Shown: positions 18,580 through 29,035, numbered from the stretch's first letter. The stretch: DNA of 64,000 nt from an uncultured Ruminococcus sp. (GCA_904377845.1 CAJFGR010000010.1:50833-114832); one strand, 5' to 3'. Notes: generated from the letters alone by a model not told the origin. Made by a program: numbers and translations.

Positions 18580-21573
18580 ATGAGTGATATTATGAGACCG
18601 ATGTCTTTTGAACAGCTCTTAAACTGGACATTGACAGAACACAAGAAGAGAGGAACCGTATTCGGGGAGCATCACCCCTATCATGCGGATTCCAGATATA
18701 ACAGAACGATCTTTGAGAGAACGCTGGAGACGCCCGTCGGACCGGCGGCAGGGCCGCACACGCAGCTGGCGCAGAATATTGTGGCTGCATACTATACAGG
18801 CAGCCGTTTCTTTGAGCTGAAGACCGTGCAGGTCATGGACGGTGCGGAGTTATCCGCCTGTGTGAATAAACCGTGCATCAAGGCGGACGATGAGTGCTAT
18901 AACTGCGAGTGGTCCACGGAGCTTTATGTGCCGCAGGCCATGGAAGAGTATATCAAGGCGTGGTTTTTGTGCAAGGTGATCGCAAAGGAATTCTCGCTGG
19001 GAAGTATGGACGGCTTCCAGTTTAACATCAGCGTAGGCTACGATCTGGAAGGAATCAAATCCGAGAAGATCGACAACTTCCTTAATACAATGAAACACGC
19101 GCAGGATTCTGACATTTTCAGATCCTGCAAAGAATATCTTCTTGCACACGCGGATCTGTTCGAGAAAGTGACAAAAGAGGATATTGAGAGCATTTCAGGA
19201 GATATCTGCAATTCTGTTACGATCTCTACACTGCACGGATGTCCTCCGCAGGAGATCGAGCGGATCGCCATGTACCTGATCACGGAAAAAGGGTTCCATA
19301 CATTTATCAAATGCAATCCGACACTTCTCGGCTATGAGTATGCGAGAAAGATGATGGATGAAATGGGATACGACTATGTGGCGTTCGGAGATTTCCACTT
19401 CAAAGACGACCTGCAGTATGAGGACGCAGTTCCCATGCTTACAAGGCTGATGAAAGTCTGCGAGGAGAGAAATCTTGAGTTCGGAGTAAAGATCACAAAT
19501 ACATTTCCTGTAGATGTGAAACAGAATGAACTGCCCAGCGAAGAGATGTATATGTCGGGCAAGTCCCTGTATCCGCTGTCCATCTCTGTGGCGGCGAAGC
19601 TGGCGAAAGACTTTGACGGGAAACTGCGTATCTCCTATTCCGGCGGTGCAGACTTCCACAATATTAAAGATATCGTAGAAGCAGGAATCTGGCCGGTGAC
19701 AGTGGCGACTACGCTTCTGAAGCCCGGCGGATATGACAGAATGTCCCAGATGGCGTCCCTTCTTGAGAAAGAGGGAGCAGTATTTGCAGGAGTAGATGCT
19801 GATGCGGTGAGCAGGCTCGTGGAAGAGGCAAAGACAGACCCGCACCACGTAAAGGCAGTGAAACCCCTCCCGTCCAGAAAGATGAAGAAACAGGTTCCGC
19901 TTCTGGACTGCTTTGTAGCTCCGTGTAAGGAAGGATGTCCGATCCATCAGGATATTCCGGCATATCTTCAGCTTGTAAAAGCAGGAAAATATGAGGAAGC
20001 CATGAAAGTCATCACGGAGAAGAATCCGCTTCCGTTTATTACGGGGACGATCTGTGCACATCCGTGTATGAATAAATGTACCCGCAATTTCTATGAAGAG
20101 TCCGTCTACATCCGCGGCATGAAACTGATCGCAGCAGAGAATGGATACGATGCACTGATTGACAAGATCACCGCTTCACCGATAACAAAGAGCGGGAAAG
20201 CGGCTGTTATCGGCGGCGGTCCGGCTGGAATGGCTGCGGCATATTTCCTGAGACGCTCAGGCATGGAGACTACATTATTTGAGAAAACAGATGCCCTCGG
20301 CGGCGTGGTACGCCACGTGATTCCTGAGTTCCGTATCCCCGGAAGCGCCATTGACAAAGACGCGGCGCTTCTTGAAAAGGTTGGCGTCAACATCTGTCTG
20401 AACAGCGAGATCACGGATTTGGATATGCTGAAAAATGCAGGATACACGGCGGTTATCCTTGCAGTGGGCGCTTCCGAACCGGGTGTGCTCAGACTGGAGA
20501 AAGGCGAGCCGGTCAACGCACTTGAATTCCTTGCGGATTTCAAGGCAAAGGATGGAGATCTTGATATTGGAAAGAATGTTGTCATCATCGGCGGCGGAAA
20601 TACGGCGATGGATACGGCGAGAGCGGCGAAACGTACGAAAGGTGTGGAGCACGCGTATCTTGTATACAGAAGAACGAAGCGCTATATGCCGGCAGATGAG
20701 GAAGAGCTTGTCATGGCGGTGGACGACGGCGTAGAGTTTATGGAACTGCTCTCACCTGTGAAACTGGAAGACGGAAAACTGCTCTGCAAGGTAATGAAAC
20801 TGGGAGACTACGACGCTTCCGGCAGAAGAGGCGTGGTGGAGACCGGCGAGGAGAAAGAGATTCCGGCGGATACGGTCATTGCAGCAGTAGGCGAGAGAGT
20901 GCCCACGGCATTCTATGAGTCCTGCGGCATCAATGTCAATGAGAGAGGCCGCGCGATAGTCAATGAGGAGACCTGTGAGACGAGCCGTCCGGGCGTATAC
21001 CTTGCCGGAGACGGACTCGGAGGTCCTGCGACAGTTGTGGAAGGCATTGCAGATGCTTTAAAAGCCGCGCAGGCTGTGATCGGCGGTGCTCTTGTAAGAG
21101 ATTTCGAGCCGGAGACAGATGAAGATACGATCTACGGAAGAAAAGGAAATCTCTCTGATATGAAAGAAGATGCAGAGGAGAGCGGAAGATGCCTCGGATG
21201 CTCCGGCATTTGTGAGAACTGCGTGGAAGTATGTCCGAACCGTGCAAATATTTCCATCCGGGTACCGGGCATGGAGAAGCACCAGATCATCCATGTAGAT
21301 TATATGTGCAATGAGTGCGGCAACTGTAAGAGCTTCTGCCCGTACGACAGCGCACCGTATCTTGATAAGTTCACATTGTTTGCAGATGAGAAAGATATGG
21401 AAGACAGCAAGAATCAGGGATTTGCAGTACTTGATAAAGAGCAGGTGAAATGCAGAGTACGCTTCTTCGGAGAGACATATGTCTGGACAAAGGGAGAAGA
21501 GACAAGGATCCCGGAGGGACTGCAGAAACTGATGGAGACTGTCTGTACAGATTATGCATATCTTCTGAGATAA
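18580..21573 (+). CDS. ygfK: YgfK family putative selenate reductase / Fe-S flavoprotein subunit
   Basis: 997 aa: GPAAGPHTQLAQNIV (DHOD-like), CKEGCPIHQDIPAYLQLV, GGGPAGMAAAYFLRR, C-terminal 4Fe-4S CNECGNCKSFCPYDSAPY. Confidence 0.95.
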   Translation: MSDIMRPMSFEQLLNWTLTEHKKRGTVFGEHHPYHADSRYNRTIFERTLETPVGPAAGPHTQLAQNIVAAYYTGSRFFELKTVQVMDGAELSACVNKPCIKADDECYNCEWSTELYVPQAMEEYIKAWFLCKVIAKEFSLGSMDGFQFNISVGYDLEGIKSEKIDNFLNTMKHAQDSDIFRSCKEYLLAHADLFEKVTKEDIESISGDICNSVTISTLHGCPPQEIERIAMYLITEKGFHTFIKCNPTLLGYEYARKMMDEMGYDYVAFGDFHFKDDLQYEDAVPMLTRLMKVCEERNLEFGVKITNTFPVDVKQNELPSEEMYMSGKSLYPLSISVAAKLAKDFDGKLRISYSGGADFHNIKDIVEAGIWPVTVATTLLKPGGYDRMSQMASLLEKEGAVFAGVDADAVSRLVEEAKTDPHHVKAVKPLPSRKMKKQVPLLDCFVAPCKEGCPIHQDIPAYLQLVKAGKYEEAMKVITEKNPLPFITGTICAHPCMNKCTRNFYEESVYIRGMKLIAAENGYDALIDKITASPITKSGKAAVIGGGPAGMAAAYFLRRSGMETTLFEKTDALGGVVRHVIPEFRIPGSAIDKDAALLEKVGVNICLNSEITDLDMLKNAGYTAVILAVGASEPGVLRLEKGEPVNALEFLADFKAKDGDLDIGKNVVIIGGGNTAMDTARAAKRTKGVEHAYLVYRRTKRYMPADEEELVMAVDDGVEFMELLSPVKLEDGKLLCKVMKLGDYDASGRRGVVETGEEKEIPADTVIAAVGERVPTAFYESCGINVNERGRAIVNEETCETSRPGVYLAGDGLGGPATVVEGIADALKAAQAVIGGALVRDFEPETDEDTIYGRKGNLSDMKEDAEESGRCLGCSGICENCVEVCPNRANISIRVPGMEKHQIIHVDYMCNECGNCKSFCPYDSAPYLDKFTLFADEKDMEDSKNQGFAVLDKEQVKCRVRFFGETYVWTKGEETRIPEGLQKLMETVCTDYAYLLR

Positions 21574-21628
21574 TAGCCGGCGCTGGCTGGACTGTGATCT
21601 CCAGAAGAAATGGTAAGACATGATAATG

Positions 21629-21660
21629 GCCCGGCGGGAATGCTGTATTTCCTGCCGGGC
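21629..21660. other. long GC hairpin between ygfK and hydantoinase (attenuator or stability element)
   Basis: GCCCGGCGGGAA..TTCCTGCCGGGC; no clear U-tract. Confidence 0.6.
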
Positions 21661-21744
21661 TAATGGACATGAAACAATCCGTAGGCATCATAGTTGGGGA
21701 AATTTGACCCCAACATCATTTTATTACAGAAAGAGGGAGTCGGC

Positions 21745-23112
21745 ATGAAACTTTTATTTAAAGGCGGAACGATCGTAAGCGGTGACGGTATGAAGAAACT
21801 TGATCTACTGGTAAAAGGCGAGAAAATCCTTGCGGCGGGCGAGAATCTGGAATTCCGCGACGCCCAGATCGTGGACGTCCGCGGAAAGCTCCTTTTCCCC
21901 GGTTTTATCGATGCGCATACCCATATGGCACTGGAAGTGAGCAATACGATCACGGCGGATAAGTTCGAGACCGGAACAAAAGCGGAGCTTGCCGGCGGGA
22001 CCACGTGTATTGTGGACTATGCCACACAGTACAAGGGAGAGAGTCTGCGCGAGGCGCTCAACAACTGGCATAAAAAGGCAGACGGGCAGTCTTCCTGCGA
22101 TTATGCATTTCATCTGGCGCTGACAGACTGGAATGAGGAGATCAGCCGTGAGCTGGAGGAAATCGTTCAGAAAGAGACTTGTTCGTTTAAGCTGTACATG
22201 ACCTATGACACAATGGTGGATGACGAGACGATGTATGAAATTCTCTCCCGGCTGAAAGAGCTGGGCGGAATCGCCGGCGTACACTGTGAGAATAACGGTA
22301 TCATTCAGGCAAGGCTCAAAGAACTGGAGAAGATAAAAGGCGGAAGGACAGACGTATCAGACTATCCGTGGACACGCCCGAAAGAGGCGGAGGCGGAGGC
22401 TGTCGGCCGTCTGCTCAAGATAGCGAAATGTGTGGATACCCCGATCATTGTCGTACATCTGAGTACTGCAGCCGGATACCGTGAGATTCTTAAAGCGAGG
22501 GAGGAAGGTCAGACAGTTTACGTGGAGACGTGTCCCCAGTACCTTGTAATGGATGAAGGCAAGTATTCACTTCCGGCTGAGGAAGCGAGACATTACATGA
22601 TTGCCCCGCCGCTTCGGAAAAAGAAGAACCAGGAAGTCCTCTGGCAGGCGCTCAAAGAAGGACGTATCCAGACAATCGCCACAGATCACTGCAGTTTTAC
22701 GAAAGAGCAGAAGATGGCGGGGGCACAAGATTTTTCGAAGACACCGTGCGGTATGCCGGGAGCGGAGGAACGCCCGGCCCTGATATGGCAGTTTGGTGTA
22801 AATGAAAATCGGATTACGGCAGAGCAGATGTGCATCTATCTGGCGGAGAATCCGGCAAAACTCTATAAACTGTATCCGTGGAAAGGTGCCCTGATTCCAG
22901 GAAGCGATGCGGATATTGTTGTGTGGAATCCGGATATCGAGTGGACAATGACAGCCGAGAGCCAGCAGTCAGCCTGCGATTACTGCCCGATGGAGGGAAC
23001 GAAGATCCGGGGCAGGGCGGAACAGGTATATTTAAGAGGAAAACTGGCGGCGGAGAACGGAAAGATTCTCGAGGAAAAGGCAGGCGTGTATGTTCGCCAC
23101 GGTGTTGAGTAG
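21745..23112 (+). CDS. hydA: dihydropyrimidinase/hydantoinase family cyclic amidohydrolase
   Basis: LLFPGFIDAHTHMALEVSNTITADKFETGTKAELAGGTTCIVDYATQ; FKLYMTYDTMVDDETMYEIL. Confidence 0.92.
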   Translation: MKLLFKGGTIVSGDGMKKLDLLVKGEKILAAGENLEFRDAQIVDVRGKLLFPGFIDAHTHMALEVSNTITADKFETGTKAELAGGTTCIVDYATQYKGESLREALNNWHKKADGQSSCDYAFHLALTDWNEEISRELEEIVQKETCSFKLYMTYDTMVDDETMYEILSRLKELGGIAGVHCENNGIIQARLKELEKIKGGRTDVSDYPWTRPKEAEAEAVGRLLKIAKCVDTPIIVVHLSTAAGYREILKAREEGQTVYVETCPQYLVMDEGKYSLPAEEARHYMIAPPLRKKKNQEVLWQALKEGRIQTIATDHCSFTKEQKMAGAQDFSKTPCGMPGAEERPALIWQFGVNENRITAEQMCIYLAENPAKLYKLYPWKGALIPGSDADIVVWNPDIEWTMTAESQQSACDYCPMEGTKIRGRAEQVYLRGKLAAENGKILEEKAGVYVRHGVE

Positions 23113-23113
23113 A

Positions 23114-23872
23114 ATGATCTATATATACAGTGACGGTAAACTGTGTGAGACAGATTCTCTGATGCAGGCGCTGAAACCGGAGAAGGAAGAACTCCGGGGA
23201 CAGCGCCCGGTCATATCGGCGGTCGGCGCAGGCGGCAAGACAACTACGCTGCACCGCCTGGCTGACGAGTATGTCTGCGCGGGAATACCGGTAATCGTAA
23301 CAACGACAACACATATTATGAGAGAGGACAGGGAGGAGTTTCTGTCCGGCTTTTCAGAAGAAAAGATCAGAAGACAATTACAGAAGATCGGTCAGGTATG
23401 GGTGGGGGAACCCGCATCCTGCGGAAAGCTGGGCAGGCTTGCGGATACCGACCTGGAGAAGATACTGCAGTGGGAGATTCCGGTGCTTATCGAGGCGGAC
23501 GGCGCCAGAAGGCTGCCGGCCAAGGTGCCTGCAAAGCATGAGCCTGTGATCTTGCCGTGTACGACATATGTGCTGTCCGTATATGGACTGGACAGCATCG
23601 GGCAGAAGATAGAAGATGTTGTATTCCGCCATGAACTGGCGGAAAAACTATTAAATAAGAAAAAGAACGAATGCGTTTCGGCAGAGGACATTGCCATACT
23701 TGCCTCGTCTGTATATGGGGGAAGAAAGGGATGTCCGGAGAAAGCCGGATATACAGTTGTTTTAAATAAAGCAGATAACGAGACTCGGAAAAGAACTGCG
23801 CTGGCCGTCTGCCGTGCGCTGGAGGACAGAAAAATCCGCCAGGTAATCGTAACCGGACGGCAGGAATCCTGA
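23114..23872 (+). CDS. yqeC: selenium-dependent hydroxylase accessory protein YqeC
   Basis: ISAVGAGGKTTTLHRLADEY..VIVTTTTHIM..LIEADGARRLPAKVPAKHEPVI. Confidence 0.9.
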   Translation: MIYIYSDGKLCETDSLMQALKPEKEELRGQRPVISAVGAGGKTTTLHRLADEYVCAGIPVIVTTTTHIMREDREEFLSGFSEEKIRRQLQKIGQVWVGEPASCGKLGRLADTDLEKILQWEIPVLIEADGARRLPAKVPAKHEPVILPCTTYVLSVYGLDSIGQKIEDVVFRHELAEKLLNKKKNECVSAEDIAILASSVYGGRKGCPEKAGYTVVLNKADNETRKRTALAVCRALEDRKIRQVIVTGRQES

Positions 23873-23881
23873 GTCAAAAAA

Positions 23882-23915
23882 TCGTAACAGGTCGGCCATA
23901 AAGCTGAATTGTTAC
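23882..23915. repeat. small inverted repeat with possible similarity to the GTTCARCC repeat ends
   Basis: CGTAACAggtcggcc..gctgaatTGTTACG. Confidence 0.4.
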
Positions 23916-23939
23916 GGCAAATCAGAAAGGCAGATAAAA

Positions 23940-25292
23940 ATGAAGATATTGATCAGAGGTGCAGGAGATCTGGCGACAGGAATCGCATCCAGACTTTATG
24001 GAGCGGGACATCAGATCCTGATGACTGAGATAGAGGTACCGCTTACCGTGAGACGTACCGTCGCGCTGTCAAGAGCGGTCTATGAGGGAAGCGCACAGGT
24101 CGAGGAGATGCTGGGCGTTCTCGTAAAGGATCAGGCGGGCGCGGAACAGGTCATAGCGGATGGAGATATCGCCGTCATAGTGGATGAAACAGTATCCTGC
24201 CGGGAGTGGTTCCAACCGGATGTGATTGTGGATGCGATCCTTGCAAAGAGAAATCTCGGGACAAAGATTACGGACGCTCCTTTTGTTATCGGAGTCGGCC
24301 CGGGATTTACAGCGGGGGTTGACTGCAACTGCGTGGTGGAAACAAAACGGGGGCATACTCTGGGAAATATTATCTGGAAGGGGAGCGCTATCCCTAATAC
24401 CGGAGTTCCGGGAAATGTAGCGGGATATACGATCGAGAGGCTGATCCGTGCTGCTGCAGACGGAATACTGGAACCGAGAGTACAGATTGGAGATTACGTG
24501 GAAAAAGGACAGACTGTCGCTGTTACAGGAGGAATGCCGGTATACGCGCAGATGTCAGGCGTTGTAAGAGGGATGCTTCAGGCAGGCGCAGAAGTGACGC
24601 GCAATTTGAAAATCGGGGATATTGATGCAAGGGCAGAAGTCTCCCATTGCTATACCATTTCCGACAAGGCGCGAGCCATCGGGGGCGGTGTGCTGGAAGC
24701 CGTCACCGGATTTGAGCGGATGAAAGACAGATTTGCCATTGTTATTCTCGCCGCAGGTGCAGGTACAAGGTTCGGCGGGAATAAGCTGAACGCTCTTGTA
24801 AAAAACAAGCCCCTCTATGAGCATACCCTTGACAGGGTTCAGGCGTTCGGAGCATTCCCGGCATTTATCGTTACCGGATCCGAAGAGATTGCCCGGGAGG
24901 CGGAGAAAAGAGGAATTACTCCGGTGAAAAATACAGAGCCGGAGAAGGGAATAGCGCTTTCTCTTACGATGGGGCTTCACAGAGCACTGGAAATGAGAAC
25001 GGATTGGAGAGGAATCCTTTTCTCTGTCTGCGACCAGCCGGGGCTTGACACATCAACGATGCAGCAGATCTTCGGTATGTCGTTTCGTCATCCGGGAAGT
25101 ATTGTCTGTGCGGGCAGCGGGACGCGGACAGGAAATCCGGTATGCTGGGATGAGGCGTATTTTCAGGAGCTGCTGGAACTTACAGGTGATGAGGGCGGCA
25201 GGCAGATCATGAGAAGGCATAAAGACAAAGTTCGGATTGTACAGGCAGATCCGGAGGAGCTTAAGGATATCGACAGAAAAGAAGACCTGTAA
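23940..25292 (+). CDS. yqeB: YqeB (Se-dependent Mo hydroxylase system protein) fused to a MocA-like nucleotidyltransferase
   Basis: N-terminal MKILIRGAGDLATGIASRLYGAGH (YqeB); from about residue 263 FAIVILAAGAGTRFGGNKLNALV..VCDQPGLD (MobA/MocA-type). Confidence 0.9.
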   Translation: MKILIRGAGDLATGIASRLYGAGHQILMTEIEVPLTVRRTVALSRAVYEGSAQVEEMLGVLVKDQAGAEQVIADGDIAVIVDETVSCREWFQPDVIVDAILAKRNLGTKITDAPFVIGVGPGFTAGVDCNCVVETKRGHTLGNIIWKGSAIPNTGVPGNVAGYTIERLIRAAADGILEPRVQIGDYVEKGQTVAVTGGMPVYAQMSGVVRGMLQAGAEVTRNLKIGDIDARAEVSHCYTISDKARAIGGGVLEAVTGFERMKDRFAIVILAAGAGTRFGGNKLNALVKNKPLYEHTLDRVQAFGAFPAFIVTGSEEIAREAEKRGITPVKNTEPEKGIALSLTMGLHRALEMRTDWRGILFSVCDQPGLDTSTMQQIFGMSFRHPGSIVCAGSGTRTGNPVCWDEAYFQELLELTGDEGGRQIMRRHKDKVRIVQADPEELKDIDRKEDL

Positions 25293-25310
25293 CAGACAGA
25301 TCGAGAGGAG

Positions 25311-25868
25311 ATGAGTAATATGGCTCAGGTACGGAAAAAGAAAATAGCGGTTGTACAGTGTCAGGGCGGATGCAGGCCCCGGTCGTCGGAGACTGGAAAA
25401 GGCAGCTGCAGCAAAATGTCTGAAACAGAACCGCGAGCAGAGTTCTGCCGATGGGGATGTCTGGGGGGAGGAAGCTGTACAGAAGTCTGCCGGCTACAGG
25501 CGATTCATATGAATTACAGAGGTGTGGCTGAGGTGGATCCGGAGAAATGTGTGGGATGCGGATTGTGCGTGAAAGCCTGTCCCCGGAATCTGATCCGGAT
25601 TACAGCACCAGAGTATAACATTTATCCCGCGTGCGTCAGTGAAGATCCCGGAGCGCAGACAAGAAAAATATGTGATACGGGCTGTATTGCCTGCGGGATC
25701 TGTGTCAGGAACTGTCCGATGGATGCGATTTACATCGAGAATAACCATGCGGTGATTGATGAGGAAAAATGCATTGCCTGCGGTATGTGCGCAGTAAAAT
25801 GCCCGCGTGGAGCAATCAGAGACTATAACGGGATCTTTACGATTCGGGAAGCGCAGGTGGGATCATGA
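25311..25868 (+). CDS. 4Fe-4S ferredoxin (YgfS-like)
   Basis: CVGCGLCVKACPRN, CIACGICVRNCPMD, CIACGMCAVKCPRG. Confidence 0.88.
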   Translation: MSNMAQVRKKKIAVVQCQGGCRPRSSETGKGSCSKMSETEPRAEFCRWGCLGGGSCTEVCRLQAIHMNYRGVAEVDPEKCVGCGLCVKACPRNLIRITAPEYNIYPACVSEDPGAQTRKICDTGCIACGICVRNCPMDAIYIENNHAVIDEEKCIACGMCAVKCPRGAIRDYNGIFTIREAQVGS

Positions 25869-28459
25869 AAGAAACTTATACTTTTACAGTAAATGGTGTG
25901 GAGAGAACTACAACAGAGGATAAACCTTTACTGAGGTATCTACGGGATGATCTGCATCTCCATTCGGTGAAGGACGGCTGCAGCGAGGGAGCCTGTGGAA
26001 CCTGTACCATCATTGTGGACGGCAGGGCGGTAAAGTCCTGTGTCCTGACGACAAGACGGGCTGTGGGAAAGGATATCATCACTACAGAGGGACTCAGCGA
26101 CAGGGAAAAAGAAGCATTTGTCTATGCGTTCGGTTCCAAGGGATCTGTCCAGTGCGGATTCTGTATTCCGGGCATGGTCATGGCGGGAAAGGCACTGATC
26201 GACCGTGTGCCGGATCCGACAGAGGAAGAGATCAAAGTGGCATTAAAAGGAAATGTATGCCGCTGTACCGGATACAAGAAGATCATTGAAGGAATCCAGC
26301 TCACTGCCGCGATCCTGCGGGGTGATGCACAGATTGAGACGGATCTGGAAAAAGGCGATGTCTATGGAGTGGGACAGCACGCGTTCCGTCTTGATGTAAG
26401 GGAAAAAGTGCTTGGATACGGGGAGTATCCGGACGATGTGGAGATGGAAGGAATGGTCTATGCGTCAGCGGTCCGCTCAAAGTATCCGAGAGCCCGGATT
26501 CTGGATATTCATGCGGAGAAGGCGCTGGAGCTTCCGGGAGCCCTCGCAGTTCTGACGGCAGACGATGTTCCCAACAATAAGGTGGGGCATCTGCAGCAGG
26601 ACTGGGATGTGATGATTGCAAAAGGCAGCATTACCAGATGTGTGGGTGACGCCATCTGTCTGGTAGTGGCGGAGACAAGAGAAATCCTCGAGAAAGCCAA
26701 GAAGCTCATAAAAATCGATTATGAAGAATTGAAACCTGTAACCTCGGTGGAAGAGGCAATGGCGGAGGACGCGCCGAAAGTCCACTCAAAAGGAAATCTG
26801 TGCCAGAGCCGTCATGTGACGAGAGGAGATGCGAAGAAAGCTCTGGCGGAGTCAAAATATGTGGTGACACAGACTTATAAGACGCCATTTACGGAACACG
26901 CATTTCTGGAGCCGGAGTGCGCGGTGGCATTCCCTTATAAGGGCGGCGTCAAGGTGCTCTCCACAGATCAGGGCGTCTATGATACAAGAAAAGAAATCTC
27001 GATCATGCTCGGTTGGGATCCGGACAGAGTTGTTGTAGAAAACAAACTGGTCGGCGGCGGTTTCGGCGGAAAAGAAGACGTATCCGCCCAGCATATCGCG
27101 GCGCTTGCAGCATTGAAGGTGAACCGCCCGGTGAAAGTGACATTTTCCAGACAGGAGTCAATCAACTTCCACCCGAAACGCCATGCCATGGAGGGAAAAT
27201 TTACCCTCGGGTGCGATGAAAACGGTATCTTTACGGGACTGGACTGCGAGATTTATTTTGACACAGGGGCATATGCATCCCTGTGCGGACCTGTCCTTGA
27301 GAGAGCCTGCACTCACTCCGTAGGACCGTACTGTTATCAGAATACAGATATCCGGGGATACGGATATTATACAAATAATCCGCCGGCCGGAGCGTTCCGG
27401 GGATTCGGCGTGTGCCAGAGTGAATTCGCGCTGGAATCCAATATCAACCTGCTGGCGGAAAAAGTTGGGATTTCCCCGTGGGAAATCCGCTACCGCAATG
27501 CCATCGAGCCGGGCAAGGTACTGCCAAACGGTCAGATCGCAGACTGCTCCACAGCGCTGAAAGAGACGCTTCTTGCAGTAAAAGATGCCTATGAGAGCAA
27601 TCCGGGCAGGGCAGGGATCGCGTGCGCCATGAAGAACGCCGGCGTCGGCGTCGGCCTGCCGGACAAGGGCCGCGCGAAACTGGTTGTGCATGACGGAAAA
27701 GTCGAGCTGTACAGCGCAGCGTCCGATATCGGCCAGGGCTGCGCGACAGTATTTGTACAGATGGTGGCCGAGACGACGGGACTTGGAAAAGAACAGATTA
27801 TAAATAAAGGGGCCAACTCCGAAGTGGCGCCGGACTCCGGTACGACCTCGGGTTCCAGACAGACACTCATCACCGGAGAGGCGGTCCGGATGGCTTCCGC
27901 GGATCTGAATGAAGATCTAAAGAAAGCGGACGGCGATCTGACTAAGCTGGAAGGAAAGGAATATTTTGCCGAATTCTTTGATCCGACGGATAAACTGGGA
28001 GCCGACGTGCCCAATCCGAAGAGCCATGTGGCATACGGATTTGCCACCCATGTAGTTATTCTGGACGATGACGGTCGGGTAAAAGAAGTGTACGCGGCTC
28101 ATGATTCCGGCAAGGTTGTAAATCCGATCTCCATACAGGGGCAGATCGAGGGCGGCGTGCTCATGGGACTGGGGTATGCCCTGACCGAGGATTTCCCCCT
28201 CAAGGACGGCGTGCCTCAGGTGAGATACGGAACACTCGGGCTCATGCGCTCCACCCAGATCCCGGATATCCATGCAATCTACGTGGAGAAAGAAGAGCTT
28301 CTGCCGTTCGCGTATGGCGCGAAAGGCATCGGGGAGATCGCGACCATCCCCACCGCTCCGGCGGCGCAGGGGGCATATTACGCGATGGATCATGTGCTCA
28401 GGACAAAACTTCCGATGGAGGATACGTATTACTCGAAGAAACAGAAAGCAGTGAAATGA
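25865..28459 (+). CDS. selenium-dependent xanthine dehydrogenase (2Fe-2S + Mo domains, no FAD domain)
   Basis: CSEGACGTCTIIVDG..CGFCIPGMVMAG..NVCRCTGYKKI followed by a Mo-binding domain (GGGFGGKEDVSAQH, GAFRGFGVCQSEFALE). ATGA overlap with the ferredoxin. Confidence 0.9.
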   Translation: MKETYTFTVNGVERTTTEDKPLLRYLRDDLHLHSVKDGCSEGACGTCTIIVDGRAVKSCVLTTRRAVGKDIITTEGLSDREKEAFVYAFGSKGSVQCGFCIPGMVMAGKALIDRVPDPTEEEIKVALKGNVCRCTGYKKIIEGIQLTAAILRGDAQIETDLEKGDVYGVGQHAFRLDVREKVLGYGEYPDDVEMEGMVYASAVRSKYPRARILDIHAEKALELPGALAVLTADDVPNNKVGHLQQDWDVMIAKGSITRCVGDAICLVVAETREILEKAKKLIKIDYEELKPVTSVEEAMAEDAPKVHSKGNLCQSRHVTRGDAKKALAESKYVVTQTYKTPFTEHAFLEPECAVAFPYKGGVKVLSTDQGVYDTRKEISIMLGWDPDRVVVENKLVGGGFGGKEDVSAQHIAALAALKVNRPVKVTFSRQESINFHPKRHAMEGKFTLGCDENGIFTGLDCEIYFDTGAYASLCGPVLERACTHSVGPYCYQNTDIRGYGYYTNNPPAGAFRGFGVCQSEFALESNINLLAEKVGISPWEIRYRNAIEPGKVLPNGQIADCSTALKETLLAVKDAYESNPGRAGIACAMKNAGVGVGLPDKGRAKLVVHDGKVELYSAASDIGQGCATVFVQMVAETTGLGKEQIINKGANSEVAPDSGTTSGSRQTLITGEAVRMASADLNEDLKKADGDLTKLEGKEYFAEFFDPTDKLGADVPNPKSHVAYGFATHVVILDDDGRVKEVYAAHDSGKVVNPISIQGQIEGGVLMGLGYALTEDFPLKDGVPQVRYGTLGLMRSTQIPDIHAIYVEKEELLPFAYGAKGIGEIATIPTAPAAQGAYYAMDHVLRTKLPMEDTYYSKKQKAVK

Positions 28460-28482
28460 AATAGAAAGCGGTAAAATATGAT

Positions 28483-28526
28483 AGAAAAGGGGATTATGAT
28501 TTGAAGAAGTTATAATCCCCTTTTCT
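28483..28526 (+). terminator. terminator after the Se-dependent XDH
   Basis: AGAAAAGGGGATTAT...ATAATCCCCTTTTCT. Confidence 0.85.
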
Positions 28527-28656
28527 AATGATATAACAGTTATGTGTGATAAAGGATGGGAAAACATCTTCTCAATATAAGGCGGAAAAGGTATAATGAG
28601 GAAAGGCGGATTTACCTGCTGCTTGACAAAGAAGGAAAACGGGAGGTGACGTTACC

Positions 28657-29031
28657 ATGAAACGAGAATTAGGAATCGCCAGATGCGGACTTGCCTGTTG
28701 CTTATGTACCGAAAATGCGTCTTGCAGAGGATGTGATTCAGTAGAGTGTCCGGATAAAGACTGGTGTGAAAACAGAAAATGCTCGATTTCTAAAAAGATC
28801 GGGCATTGTTATGAGTGCAAAGAAAAATGCAGAAAAGGCTTATTAGGCAAAATCAAACCATATGCTTTTACTGAGTTTGCCAGAAGGTATGGTGAAGATT
28901 ACCTTTTAGACTGCCTTGAAAGAAACGAGAATAGAGGAATAGTTTATCATCGAGAGGGCATAAATGGCGACTATGATGATTTTGATGATGTGGAAACTTT
29001 AATCGAATATATAAGAACTGGAGCACGTTGA
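28657..29031 (+). CDS. DUF3795 domain protein
   Basis: GIARCGLACCLCTENASCRGCDSVECPDKDWCENRKCSISK. Confidence 0.8.
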   Translation: MKRELGIARCGLACCLCTENASCRGCDSVECPDKDWCENRKCSISKKIGHCYECKEKCRKGLLGKIKPYAFTEFARRYGEDYLLDCLERNENRGIVYHREGINGDYDDFDDVETLIEYIRTGAR

Positions 29032-29035
29032 GAAG

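Noticed and set aside
19195-20061. Long antisense ORF (288 aa, minus strand) inside ygfK
   Set aside because: Shadow ORF opposite a strongly conserved CDS; no recognisable domains or credible start. The same applies to the other antisense ORFs (for example 12516-13253, 16244-16567, 57511-58671, 60600-61298).
25865-28459. Selenocysteine codon in the Se-dependent xanthine dehydrogenase
   Set aside because: The ORF is uninterrupted. These enzymes use a labile selenium cofactor rather than genetically encoded Sec.
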